Assembly: GCF_026627925.1 (NCBI RefSeq)
Contig: NZ_JAPNLE010000009.1
Span: 4,650,001 to 4,714,000 of the forward strand
Source: Cupriavidus sp. D39
GTDB taxonomy: Bacteria; Pseudomonadota; Gammaproteobacteria; Burkholderiales; Burkholderiaceae
Length of the DNA stretch: 64,000 nucleotides
Reading direction: 5' to 3'
The position numbers were made by a program, and so were the translations under genes. The notes under the pieces were generated by a model. That model had not been told where the DNA came from. It searched no databases and saw only the letters and a list, made by a program, of their open reading frames with translations. The stretch's first letter is position 1. Each line of letters opens with the position of its first letter. Shown one piece after another: positions 19,052-27,012 of the stretch.

Positions 19052-19737
19052 ATGCCCGCTTCCGCAGTAGTCGCGGCCAGTACAGTCGCCACGGCCAGCG
19101 TAGCCGCGCCCGCGCTTGGGGATAGTATCGCAAGCGGCCTATGGTCATTTGCTGGTGGCGTTCTCGCGGCCTTCGTAGCTTTCGGAGTCGCGTGGTACCA
19201 GCAGAGAGCGCAGAGCGACCGTGAGCGCCTCAAGATGGCTGCGGACTCCGCAGGCTCGCATATGGCGAATGTTGCCTTCGACAAGTACGTCGCGTTCTGC
19301 GAGTCATATGTGGAAGGCTCTGATAGGGCCTTGGCTACCATCACCGCACATGGCCCCACTGAGAAGGTCTTGGCGGATGCTTATGAACTAGCATGCATCC
19401 GGCGCAAGTGGGCTCTCTGGATTCCGGCGGACACAGATGGGAAGTTGCAGAAGTTCGAGAAGGCGCTGAGGGAAATTGGCGCTTCTGCTCACTACATTGA
19501 GGTAACCCGTGCCGATCCGAAAGCGGCAGCGAGGGAAGAAATGATTGACCGGATGTATCGCAGCTTTTATGCGGTGGTCGGTCTTGGAGAATGGAAGGGG
19601 AGAAGGTCAACGATGAGGCTGCGCACACGAGTCTGATTCTCTGGCTGCGGCGAGTCTTGGGCACGGAGCAATTCGACACGCTCCGGAAGGCAGTAATCGC
19701 CCGGGCGGTGGCGGAGTTCAGTGCGTCACAGCAATAG
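19052..19737 (+). CDS. Membrane-anchored cargo protein, frameshifted
   Basis: About 228 residues if one G missing from the run at 19597-19600 is restored; the visible frame ends early at 19636, whereas the next frame continues GEKVNDEAAHTSLILWLRR to 19737. One membrane helix near residues 29-49 (WSFAGGVLAAFVAFGVAW) is followed by a positively charged stretch and a helical cytoplasmic domain. No enzymatic motif was found and no family is recognised. It lies in the cargo position between primase and integrase and is followed 218 nt later by a second single-helix protein, so the two may form one module. Confidence 0.6.
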
Positions 19738-19955
19738 GGGCAGCCTACCTAGCGTCCTGCCGTCAACAGGCAGCGCCATTCCGAGGCCCGGTAAGGCTCC
19801 GCGCCCGTCAGGCTGCCTGGCGGGACGCGAGGGCGCGCGGAAGGGCCGATTTTTCTGGGTCGGTCGCCGTGACGGTGAACGGCGCATCAATCCGCCTGAC
19901 CGCAGGGCACGATCCTGTGGAAGAATGTGGCGGTTCGGCTTAGCTCACATACCAG

Positions 19956-20666
19956 ATGCCCACCCCACCCATTCTGCAGACTAGTAGCAGCCCAAGCGTC
20001 GCACCGCGTGGCGAGCCCCCGTCAGTGCTGGGCGCTTCCACCGTCCAGCAGGGGACACGGCCTGAGTCCAAGCACGACTACGGGTCTTCAGAGTGGGCAA
20101 TGGTGTACGTAACCATCGTGCTAACAGTCGCAACTATTGGGCTGGCCATCTACACCGCTCGGCTCTTCAGGGCCACGGTTCGCCTCGCGGAAGACGCCAA
20201 GACGAACTCCGAACGTCAGGGCAATCTCGAGCGACCGTGGCTATGTGTCGAACACATCCACATCGTTCGGCGCGAGGGTGCGCCGATTCGGCCAGAGTTG
20301 CTTAACAACTGGTATGCGAGCTTGAAGTGGAAGAATGTTGGCCGCTCACCAGCTCGCATCGAGTCTTGCGTAGTGAAGATCGAGGACAAGACAACACTTC
20401 CCGAACAGCCCAGCTACGAAAACGCATCGCCGCTTGTTCACGTGGCTACGTTGGCCGTTGGAGAGAACTTTGAGACCAATCAGGTAGGCCCACCAGTAGA
20501 ACACGGCCACAGGGAGGGGGATGCGATCCAGTTCCTGTTCTATGGTGTATTGACCTACACGTCTCTTGGTGGGGAGCGTTATCGCACTGGATTTGCGGTT
20601 GACGTTTCCCCGAATCTTCCAGCAGCGGGCTTCGACTCGCGCGCACACTACACCTTTTACGAGTAG
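19956..20666 (+). CDS. Membrane-anchored cargo protein, 236 residues
   Basis: One membrane helix near residues 48-66 (AMVYVTIVLTVATIGLAIY) is followed by a cytoplasmic or periplasmic domain of about 165 residues that looks beta-rich (WYASLKWKNVGRSPARIES, FYGVLTYTSLGGERY). The N-terminal 48 residues are low in hydrophobicity and may be untranslated: an ATG at 20100 with GAGTGGG before it is an alternative start. The body resembles hypothetical proteins often found in islands beside single-helix partners; no known domain is claimed. Confidence 0.6.
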   Translation: MPTPPILQTSSSPSVAPRGEPPSVLGASTVQQGTRPESKHDYGSSEWAMVYVTIVLTVATIGLAIYTARLFRATVRLAEDAKTNSERQGNLERPWLCVEHIHIVRREGAPIRPELLNNWYASLKWKNVGRSPARIESCVVKIEDKTTLPEQPSYENASPLVHVATLAVGENFETNQVGPPVEHGHREGDAIQFLFYGVLTYTSLGGERYRTGFAVDVSPNLPAAGFDSRAHYTFYE

Positions 20667-20925
20667 CGACCTGGGCCCGTTGCCATCGAGCCAAACAAAA
20701 GGCCGCGCGGCCCTTGCCAGGTACGCGCGGCTCTCGCTACAGCATCAAACGCCGGCCGCCAAACAGCATTGCTTGCGGCGTGGCAGCTAGGCATTGCGGC
20801 GAGAACTTCCTCAGCGCGACTCGATAGGGGAATGATGCGTGCGTGTCCGTTCTTGGTCAGCGGCAGGTGCGCCGTTTGCCGCTCCAAGTCGATGTGCGCC
20901 CAGGTGAGGTTGATGAGTTCCCTTC
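20657..20925 (-). pseudogene. Tyrosine recombinase relic
   Basis: On the minus strand ELINLTWAHIDLERQTAH followed by LPLTKNGHARIIPLSSR and AEEVLAAM is the catalytic-core beta-sheet region of a phage integrase (the conserved TKNG..R.IPL motif). The N-terminal domain, the His-x-x-Arg and Tyr boxes are absent, and a frame break with an in-frame stop lies near 20920. It does not belong to the intact P4-type integrase at 22.9 kb and marks an older insertion. Confidence 0.65.
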
Positions 20926-20970
20926 ACGGCCGATCTGAGTCGCTGAGCAGCACGCTGAAGCGACGGTAGC

Positions 20971-21675
20971 GCCCGCAGCAGGCCGCAAGGCTCGCAGCTC
21001 GATGCCGACCAGGTGGTGACGCCCTGCGTCCCGCTCAGGCGGGCCGTGATGGCCAGCAGCGTGAGCGCCTGGCGGTGCGGCGGTGGCGGCCTGGTGGAGG
21101 CTCTATGCACGCGGCGGCCGGCAAGCCGTTGGCCAGCTCCAAGGCACGCGTGCCAGCGATGTGGCCATGTCTCGATGCCGGCGGCCTGCCGCCCGGCGCG
21201 GCAGCGCCCTCCACCATCACGATAGATCCGGCGGTGGATCAGCGGCAACGCCCGCAGCGGGCCGCAGGCTTCTCCCTCGATGCCGACCAGGTGGAGGCCC
21301 CCTGCGGTCGCTCAAACGAGCGGTGATGGCCTGCGGCGTGAGCGCCTGGCGGTGCGGCGGTGGCGGCCTGGTGGAGGCTCTATTCGCGCGGCGGCCGGTG
21401 AGCTACTGGCTAGCTCCAAGACATGCGTGCCGGCGACGTGCCCACCTCCCGATGCCAGTGGCCAGCCGCCCGGCGCGGCAGCGCCGTCCACCATCACGAT
21501 AGATCGGGCGGTGAAGCAACGGCAACGCCTGCAGCGGGCCGCAGGCTCGCCCCTCGATGCCGACCAGGTGGTGTCGCCCCATGCCCCGCTCATGAGTGCC
21601 GTGGTGGCCTGCAGCGTGAGCGCCTGGCGGTGCGGCGGTGGCGGCCTGGCGGAGGCCCTGTTCGCGCGGCAGAAT
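20971..21675. repeat. Tandem 278-bp repeat, about 2.5 copies
   Basis: Copies begin at 20971, 21250 and 21527 (periods 279 and 277 bp); the third stops near 21675. Landmarks shared by copies include GATGCCGACCAGGTGG, GTGAGCGCCTGGCGGTGCGG (21061, 21338, 21616) and CCACCATCACGATAGATC. Identity is roughly 80-90 percent by eye. GC is very high. Open frames exist on both strands, but none has a recognisable product. Function unknown. Confidence 0.8.
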
Positions 21676-21838
21676 GGACCGGCTGAGTCTAGCTCCAATA
21701 GGTTGGGGGGGCGGCGGTGAGGCTTTGTAGGGTAGTGTGTTGAAAATATCTGAATGATCGCCGCGATGGGTTATCTCGGCATTTTGGTACTCGCAGTCGC
21801 CCGGGATGCGTTGATTTACTGTCAGGCCTGGTGCCACT

Positions 21839-21954
21839 TGTCACCAGCGTCACCAGCTCGGGACCCGCGTCACCAGCCGTTTTTGGTGACGCGCAAACCG
21901 TTGATTTAGAGCGGCTGGCGGTACTTATCCACAGGGTGTCACCACTGTCACCAT
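21839..21954. repeat. Iteron cluster with DnaA box: candidate replication origin
   Basis: Six copies of GTCACCA/TGGTGAC in 116 bp, at 21839-21847, 21848-21856, 21868-21876, 21883-21891 (opposite strand), 21937-21945 and 21946-21954. A perfect DnaA consensus box lies between the fourth and fifth. An AT-richer stretch follows immediately. This matches the layout of an iteron-controlled origin and shares its core 7-mer with the cluster at the left end of the element. Confidence 0.65.
21925..21933 (+). other. DnaA box
   Basis: TTATCCACA, an exact match to the E. coli DnaA-box consensus, sits inside the right iteron cluster. Confidence 0.6.
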
Positions 21955-21959
21955 GTTTT

Positions 21960-22276
21960 CAAAATGACTTCCAAGTTGATCGGCGGAATTGTGTGGGGAT
22001 CTCGCTTAGTTGATCAGAAAATGTGAATGGCATCTAGCAGTGGCGATCCACACCTCCGGTCCTAGGCGGGAGTACCCCTCCGGGTGCGGCTTGGCGCACG
22101 CGGGTCCTTCCGGGGTCCGATCTCATGGGGGTCATTCGCACCGCAATCGTTTTCTAGATGAAAGACCCCTTAGGGTGAGTTAATTACCGACCGGTAGATA
22201 GACCACGATTAGCGTGCGGTGGCGGAGTAGGCGGGCATCCCCGTTATTGGGAAAAATACGTTCTGGCCATTAGTTA
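21960..22276. other. Non-coding stretch of the island
   Basis: Some 317 bp between the iterons and the HEPN-like gene. I see no gene. It contains a GC-rich block with GCACGCGGGTCCTTCCGG, a motif common near phage and satellite ends, then an AT-rich tail that would hold nothing but the end of the leftward HEPN-like gene. Confidence 0.3.
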
Positions 22277-22816
22277 CTATTCGTGTGAGTAAGACTGCAC
22301 ATGCATAAAGGCGCGTGCAAATAGCTCCTGTAGTTGGGGCGGCGGCACTGACAGAAAGGCGCAAGCTACAGGTGCAAATGCCTCGATCACGTCAACGGCA
22401 GTTGGAAAAGCGACGCCTGGGCGGGCCAGCCGAAGAAGTTCTTCCATGGCGCTCACATCCTGTTGCGGGATGCTAGGGTCTAGCGAGTGGCCAAAGCGAT
22501 TTCGGATCCTATTCAATTGAATAATGCCTGGCCGAACAGTTGCGGCGCTCGCTTGCTTGGCTGGCAGGAGCTTGGCCTTTTGGGCGAATGTGAGCCGCAA
22601 CTCAGCCAGATCCGTGATGCCAAGATGCCCTTCGAGATACCTATCTAGGAAGTTCTCTATGACCAGGTGCGACCGCAATACGCGTCCAATCGCATCGTGG
22701 TCAGCCTTGGCCAGCTCCAGATAGCGAGCATTGTGTTTGTTGAAGTCGTCCTCGATGGCGGCCCAATGGGGTTTTAACTCTTCCAGGACCCGCTCTATGC
22801 CATCTATGTCTTTCAT
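22277..22816 (-). CDS. HEPN-like protein, possible defence cargo
   Basis: 179-residue all-helical protein, encoded next to the integrase on the same strand. RNRFGH at residues 105-110 fits the R-x4-H signature of HEPN ribonucleases, and the surrounding helices (RSHLVIENFLDRYLEGHL and GIIQLNRIRNRFGHSL) are spaced as in HEPN/DUF4145-type proteins. Many HEPN proteins are RNases of toxin-antitoxin or abortive-infection systems. No nucleotidyltransferase antitoxin lies beside it. GGAGAG precedes the ATG at 22816. The family assignment is by motif only. Confidence 0.5.
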   Translation of the reverse strand: MKDIDGIERVLEELKPHWAAIEDDFNKHNARYLELAKADHDAIGRVLRSHLVIENFLDRYLEGHLGITDLAELRLTFAQKAKLLPAKQASAATVRPGIIQLNRIRNRFGHSLDPSIPQQDVSAMEELLRLARPGVAFPTAVDVIEAFAPVACAFLSVPPPQLQELFARAFMHVQSYSHE

Positions 22817-22878
22817 GTCGTCGCTCTCCGCTATTGGCTGTTGCTGCTGAATCGCTTTCTCTGCAAGAGCTGATCGTG

Positions 22879-24123
22879 CTAAGCGGCCTGATCGCCTTCA
22901 AATCGAAGGATCTGCGCTCCGCGTTTGATCCCTTCTAAATAGTCAGCCCAGCGTTGCATCATCTCGCGTCGCTGCGGCAGGTGGGCAGTGCGGTTGTAGG
23001 CGCGGCCAAGCGGATCTTTGACGGCGTGCGCGAGCTGCGCCTCAATGATGGCCGGCGGGAAGGCTAGCACTTCGTCCAGTATGGTGCGCGCCATGGCACG
23101 GAAACCGTGGCCCGTCATGGTTTCGTTGTCGTAGCCCATGCGCCGTAGGCCGGCGTTGATGGTGTTGTCGCTCATGGGGCGGCTCGGCGAGCGAACGCCA
23201 GGCAGCACATAACGGCCGGTGCCGGTCAGGGCGTGCAGCTCGCGGAGGATGGCAACCGCTTGACTCGGTAACGGCACGATGTGTGCCGCGCCCTCGGCCT
23301 TGCCTTGCTTGGTCCGCTTCATACGGCCAGCTGGAATTTCCCAAGTGGCTCCGTCCAGGTCGAACTCAGGCCACTCCGCCAGGCGCAGTTCGCCGGGACG
23401 CTGGAATAGCAGTGGTGCGAGCTTGAGCGCACAGGCTACGGGGAAGGTCCCGGTATAGCCGTCGATGGCCCGCAGCAACTCGCCCACCTTGGCCGGCTCG
23501 GTGATCGCCGCGAAGTGCCGCTTCTGTACTGGCGGCAGGGCGCCGCGCAGGTCGGCGGTGATATCTCGCTCGGCTCGGCCGGTGGCCACCGCGTAGCGCA
23601 TCGCCTGGCCGATGTTGTCGCGTAGGCGGTGAGCGGTTTCCAGGGTGCCGCGGCGCTCCACCCGCCGCAGCACTTCCAGCACATCGGCCGGCTTGAGATC
23701 GGCCGTAGGCTTGCCGCCAATCCAGGGGAAGGCGTTGGCTTCCAGGCGGCGCAGGATCCTCACGCCGTGGCTGGCTGACCAGGTGCTCGCGTACTTTGCG
23801 TGCCACTCGCGCGCGACCAGCTCGAAGCTGTTGGCCTCTCGCGGCGCTTTGGTGCTCTTGGCCGCCTTGCGGTGGGCGCTGGGGTCGATGCCATCAGCCA
23901 GCCGCCGCCGGGCCTCGTCGCGGCGCTCGCGGGCTTCACGCAAACCCACCTCGGGGTACGTGCCAAGGGAAAGCATCTTTTCCTTACCCCCAAGCCGGTA
24001 CTTGAGCCGCCACCACTTGCCGCCGCTGGGGGCAATCCACAGCAACAGGCCGTCAGCGTCATACAGCTTGACGGGCTTCTCGCCTGGCTTGGCGTTCTTG
24101 ATGGCAGTGTCGGTGAGTGGCAT
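22879..24123 (-). CDS. intS: P4-type tyrosine site-specific integrase
   Basis: 414-residue integrase that inserts and excises the element at the tmRNA gene. The N-terminus (MPLTDTAIKNAKPGEKPV) is the DUF4102 arm-binding domain. A SAM-like core-binding domain covers about 105-200. The catalytic domain shows the first Arg (FQRPGELRLAEW, near 240), the HGFR box (near 333) and the Tyr (GRAYNRTAH, near 373). The start at 24123 agrees with the family; the frame extends 17 codons upstream over the arm sites but without homology. It reads away from tmRNA, 174 bp from its 3' end. Confidence 0.93.
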   Translation of the reverse strand: MPLTDTAIKNAKPGEKPVKLYDADGLLLWIAPSGGKWWRLKYRLGGKEKMLSLGTYPEVGLREARERRDEARRRLADGIDPSAHRKAAKSTKAPREANSFELVAREWHAKYASTWSASHGVRILRRLEANAFPWIGGKPTADLKPADVLEVLRRVERRGTLETAHRLRDNIGQAMRYAVATGRAERDITADLRGALPPVQKRHFAAITEPAKVGELLRAIDGYTGTFPVACALKLAPLLFQRPGELRLAEWPEFDLDGATWEIPAGRMKRTKQGKAEGAAHIVPLPSQAVAILRELHALTGTGRYVLPGVRSPSRPMSDNTINAGLRRMGYDNETMTGHGFRAMARTILDEVLAFPPAIIEAQLAHAVKDPLGRAYNRTAHLPQRREMMQRWADYLEGIKRGAQILRFEGDQAA

Positions 24124-24125
24124 TT

Positions 24126-24172
24126 GGGGGTAACTATTTTGGGGGTAACAAGCTACCCCGAAAGTTACCCCC
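24126..24172. repeat. Integrase arm-type sites, right end
   Basis: Three copies of the GTTACCCCC core: inverted at 24126-24134 and 24141-24149, direct at 24161-24172 (AAAGTTACCCCC). They overlap the integrase start region, so integrase binding here may also repress its own gene. The same core is present twice at the left end. Confidence 0.6.
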
Positions 24173-24236
24173 AAAATGCTCGGGCTGTAAAGAAATGCCC
24201 CGGTACCGTATGGGACGCTAAATCCCGAGAAACCAA

Positions 24237-24264
24237 AGAAAAAGCCCGGATATACCGGGCTTTT
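24237..24264 (-). terminator. tmRNA terminator carried by the island
   Basis: A 9-bp stem (AAAGCCCGG with CCGGGCTTT) with a T-run on the tmRNA strand, 33 bp past the tmRNA 3' end. It lies on the island side of the insertion point and so was probably imported with the element. Confidence 0.8.
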
Positions 24265-24279
24265 GGAATGTCCAGGATT

Positions 24280-24322
24280 AACCTGAAACTAGTATTTGGT
24301 GGAGCCGGCGGGAATCGAACCC
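24280..24322 (+). repeat. Right attachment site within tmRNA 3' end
   Basis: Holds the tmRNA acceptor end and T-arm (TTGGTGGAGCCGGCGGGAAT, then CGAACCC). It is the counterpart of the imperfect copy at 10189-10232. The tmRNA on this side is complete, so integration did not disrupt it. Confidence 0.65.
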
Positions 24323-24655
24323 GCGTCCGCAAGCCCTCCACAGAGAGTTCTACATACTTAGTCCTGTCATTTGATTTAACCGGTGCATCGCGGACGGACA
24401 CGCTCTACAACGGCGAGTCACTAAATTTTCGTCCCTAGGTCCGTGACATACTCAGGGCTTATCTGGCGTTAATGACCTCGCGTAGTCTTGCGACTCTAGC
24501 CCGCCAGCGAGCCAGTGCGAGGACGGCCGCAATTAAGCGGCCAGTGCGTAACGTTCGTCGTTAGCAGTTATTGCATTCCCATTGATTAACGAGGTGACGG
24601 GTCCTCGGTATGCCCTCCACTGCTTTGTAACCCACGTCGAAACCAGGTCGGCCCC
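24297..24655 (-). ncRNA. ssrA: Transfer-messenger RNA (tmRNA)
   Basis: 359-nt tmRNA. The 5' GGGGCCG pairs with CGGCTCC before the 3' CCA to form the tRNA-like acceptor, and the T-arm sequence GGTTCGATTCCC is intact. The tag frame, 24565 to 24533, encodes ANDERYALAA and a stop, the tag of Cupriavidus/Ralstonia relatives. It rescues stalled ribosomes with SmpB. Its 3' end is the integration site of the element to its left. Confidence 0.96.
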
Positions 24656-24742
24656 TGCGTGAACTGTGTGAACAGTGTCAAGAAGGCAGATTGTACTCCG
24701 TTGGCGGCTCCAGGTGTCAATGACTGCGGGCCGCCTCCAGCG

Positions 24743-25414
24743 TCAGGGATGCCCGACAGGTGCCAGCAGCGCGATCAGCTCGCTGGGATGGCGCACCAGA
24801 TAGTCGGCACCCCATGCCTCGGGCGGCTCGCCGTCACCGCAGTAGCCGTAGGCAGCGGTGATCGTGATCATGCCGGCGGCCTTGCCGGCCTGGATGTCGC
24901 GCACGTCGTCGCCAACATACACGCAGCGCCCGGGCGCCACGCCGCTGACTTCGGCGGCATGCAGCAGCGGCGCGGGGTGGGGCTTGGCGTGCGCCGTGGT
25001 GTCGCCGCTGACCACGGCCGAGGCGCGCGGCGCCAGCCCGATGGCGGCGACCAGCGGCGCGGTGAAGCGCGTGATCTTGTTGGTGACGATGCCCCAGCGG
25101 ATGCCGGCGGTTTCCAGCGCGTCCAGCACCTCGGCCATGCCGTCGAACAGGCGCGTATGCACCGCGATGTCGGCCTCGTAGTAATCGAGGAAGGTATCGC
25201 GCAGCGCGGGGAACTCAGGATCGGCCGGACTCTTGCCGAAGGCGGCGCCGATCAGGCCGCGCGCGCCGTGCGAGGCGACCGGGCGGAGTTTCTCGTAGTC
25301 CACGGGCGGCCGGCCGTGCTCGGTGACGAGCCGGTTGGCCGCCGCGGCCAGGTCAGGGGCGGTGTCGGCGAGGGTGCCGTCGAGATCGAAGAAGACTGCG
25401 TCGTAGGTGTGCAT
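24743..25414 (-). CDS. gph: HAD-family phosphatase (Gph / MupP type)
   Basis: 223-residue HAD phosphatase of subclass IA. Motif I DLDGTLADT (nucleophile Asp at about residue 10), motif II (IVTNK), motif III Lys (AKPHP) and motif IV GDDVRDIQAG are all present. It is usually annotated as phosphoglycolate phosphatase. Its place directly after ubiG and near gyrA-serC matches mupP of Pseudomonas, a MurNAc-6-phosphate phosphatase of cell-wall recycling, so that function is an alternative. It starts 2 nt after the ubiG stop, so the two are one operon. Confidence 0.88.
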   Translation of the reverse strand: MHTYDAVFFDLDGTLADTAPDLAAAANRLVTEHGRPPVDYEKLRPVASHGARGLIGAAFGKSPADPEFPALRDTFLDYYEADIAVHTRLFDGMAEVLDALETAGIRWGIVTNKITRFTAPLVAAIGLAPRASAVVSGDTTAHAKPHPAPLLHAAEVSGVAPGRCVYVGDDVRDIQAGKAAGMITITAAYGYCGDGEPPEAWGADYLVRHPSELIALLAPVGHP

Positions 25415-25416
25415 GT

Positions 25417-26166
25417 TCAGGCCGGCCGGCGAAATGCCATCATATAGTTCACATCGGTGTCCCGGCCCAGCGAGTAGACCTGGGTCAGCGGGTTGTAGGT
25501 CATGCCGCGCATCTCGACCAGCTCGAGCCCCGTGTTGCGGGCGTAGCGAGCGAGTTCGGATGGCGTGATGAACCTGTCGTAGTCATGCGTGCCGCGCGGC
25601 AGCATCTTGAGCACGTATTCGGCGCCGACCACGGCCAGCAGGTAGGCCTTGAGGTTGCGATTGATGGTGGAGCAGAACACGTATCCGCCAGGGCGCACCA
25701 GCGTAGCGCAGGCACGCACGATCGATTGCGGGTCCGGTACGTGCTCGAGCATCTCCATGCAGGTCACCACATCGACGCTGGCGGGCATGCGAGCCGCCAG
25801 GGCTTCGGCAGCGATTTCCTCGTAGGTGACGGACACGCCTGATTCCAGGCTATGCAGGTCGGCCACCTTCAGTGCCTTGGTGGACAGGTCGATCCCGCGC
25901 ACCGTGGCGCCGGTGCGCGCCATGCTCTCGGCCAGGATGCCGCCACCGCAGCCGATGTCGACCACGTCCTTGCCCTTGAGGCTGGCGATGCCGTCGATCC
26001 AGCCGAGCCGCAGGGGATTGAGCTCGTGCAGCGGCTTGAACTCGCTTTCCGGGTCCCACCAGCGATGGGCCAGCTCGCTGAACTTGTCGATTTCGCGCGC
26101 GTCGGCGTTCTTGCCGATCAAGGTGGTTTCAACGGTCGGATGAAGCGGGGAGGATATCTGCGTCAT
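25417..26166 (-). CDS. ubiG: Ubiquinone biosynthesis O-methyltransferase UbiG
   Basis: 249-residue SAM-dependent methyltransferase that carries out both O-methylations of ubiquinone synthesis. It shows the SAM motif [15 protein letters not shown], then EMLEHVPDP and the family segment [23 protein letters not shown], and [12 protein letters not shown]. Start at 26166 ([15 protein letters not shown]) chosen by homology; the ribosome site is weak. It heads an operon with the HAD phosphatase. Confidence 0.95.
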   Translation of the reverse strand: MTQISSPLHPTVETTLIGKNADAREIDKFSELAHRWWDPESEFKPLHELNPLRLGWIDGIASLKGKDVVDIGCGGGILAESMARTGATVRGIDLSTKALKVADLHSLESGVSVTYEEIAAEALAARMPASVDVVTCMEMLEHVPDPQSIVRACATLVRPGGYVFCSTINRNLKAYLLAVVGAEYVLKMLPRGTHDYDRFITPSELARYARNTGLELVEMRGMTYNPLTQVYSLGRDTDVNYMMAFRRPA

Positions 26167-26226
26167 GGAGTTTGGCGCGCCACCAGGGCGGCGGCGTGAA
26201 GGCGGAGGATATGCAGCGACTGTATC

Positions 26227-26256
26227 AAAAAAGCCCAGCTTGCGCTGGGCTTTTTT
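26227..26256. terminator. Terminator after ompA
   Basis: A 13-bp stem (AAAAAAGCCCAGC with GCTGGGCTTTTTT) with a 4-nt loop. It closes the leftward ompA transcript; the next leftward gene, ubiG, must therefore have its own promoter within about 60 bp. Confidence 0.9.
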
Positions 26257-26273
26257 CATCGGAAAGGTTCCGA

Positions 26274-26931
26274 TTAACGTGCGCTGCGGGTGCCGACCAC
26301 TTCGACTTCCACGCGACGATTCGGCTGCTGGCAGCCGATTTGCGCCTTGCGATTGCCCTTGCACGACTTCGGGTCAACCTTCAGCTGACGCTTGCCCTTG
26401 CCTTCCGTGTAGACACGGTTGGCTTCCACGCCCTTGCTGACCAGATAGGCCTTGACGGCTTCAGCACGACGGATCGACAGGCGATCGTTGTACTTGTCCG
26501 AACCGAACGAGTCGGTGTGGCCAACTGCGATAATCACTTCCAGGGTGATGCCCGACAGCTTGGAGGTCAGGTCGTCCAGCTTGGACTTGCCTTCCGGCTT
26601 CAGCACAGCCTTGTCGAAATCGAACAGGGTGTCAGCAGCGAAAGTGACCTTTTCGCTGGAAACAACCGGAGGAGCAACCGGTGCCACCGGGGGCAACCGG
26701 AGCGACCGCCGGAGCCAGGGCGCCGTCGCACAGGGCGTTGGCGGTGGCCGGGGTCCACGAGCTGTCGCGCCAGCAGAGCTCGTTCGTGCCGTTCTTCCAC
26801 ACGTACTCGCTCGTACCGTTGCCCCAGTTATCGTTCACAGCCTTCTTTTCGTAGGGGACGGACTGGGCTTGAGCGGATGCAGCCATTACTGCGGTAGCTG
26901 CAACGAGCGCGAGCTTGGCAAATTTTTTCAT
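26274..26931 (-). CDS. ompA: OmpA-family outer membrane protein, frameshifted
   Basis: About 218 residues. A signal peptide ([20 protein letters not shown], cleaved at AQA) is followed by a Trp/Tyr-rich segment, an Ala-Pro-Val hinge, and a C-terminal OmpA peptidoglycan-binding domain ([35 protein letters not shown]). The frame breaks in the hinge at the G-run 26689-26693 (one extra base, or two missing), probably a sequencing error. There is no room for an eight-stranded barrel, so it is of the short OmpA type that ties the outer membrane to peptidoglycan. AGGAG precedes the start. A TATACT at 27012-27007 gives a leader of about 75 nt. Confidence 0.85.
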
Positions 26932-27006
26932 ATTTCTCCTCTCAGGATGAGATCACCGCAGGGTTACTGCGAGCAAATGGACGGAAACAAGTCATACATT
27001 CTTCGG

Positions 27007-27012
27007 AGTATA
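27007..27012 (-). promoter_or_regulatory. Candidate -10 box of ompA
   Basis: TATACT on the minus strand, about 76 bp before the ompA start. The -35 region is not well conserved. The remaining spacer up to gyrA (27013-27389) holds no other gene; a weak TAGAAT at 27293-27298 may serve gyrA. Confidence 0.45.

Larger units (their letters stand above)
10200..24322. mobile_element. Integrated P4/PICI-like satellite element at ssrA
   Basis: About 14.1 kb lies between two copies of the tmRNA 3' end. The integrase gene abuts the tmRNA end, as in P4-family elements. Gene order from left is: iteron cluster, unknown 417-residue protein, AlpA-like regulator, Rha-like regulator, helix-turn-helix protein, C4-like RNA, five small overlapping genes, primase-helicase, two membrane proteins, repeat zone, iteron cluster with DnaA box, HEPN-like protein, integrase. 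There are no structural phage, lysis or mobilisation genes. This is the gene set of a phage satellite or phage-inducible island rather than a full prophage or an integrative conjugative element. Boundaries are accurate to a few tens of bases. Confidence 0.8.

Noticed and set aside
20971..21675. Possible CRISPR array
   Set aside because: The repeat unit is 278 bp, has only two and a half copies and no unique spacers, and there are no cas genes in the window.
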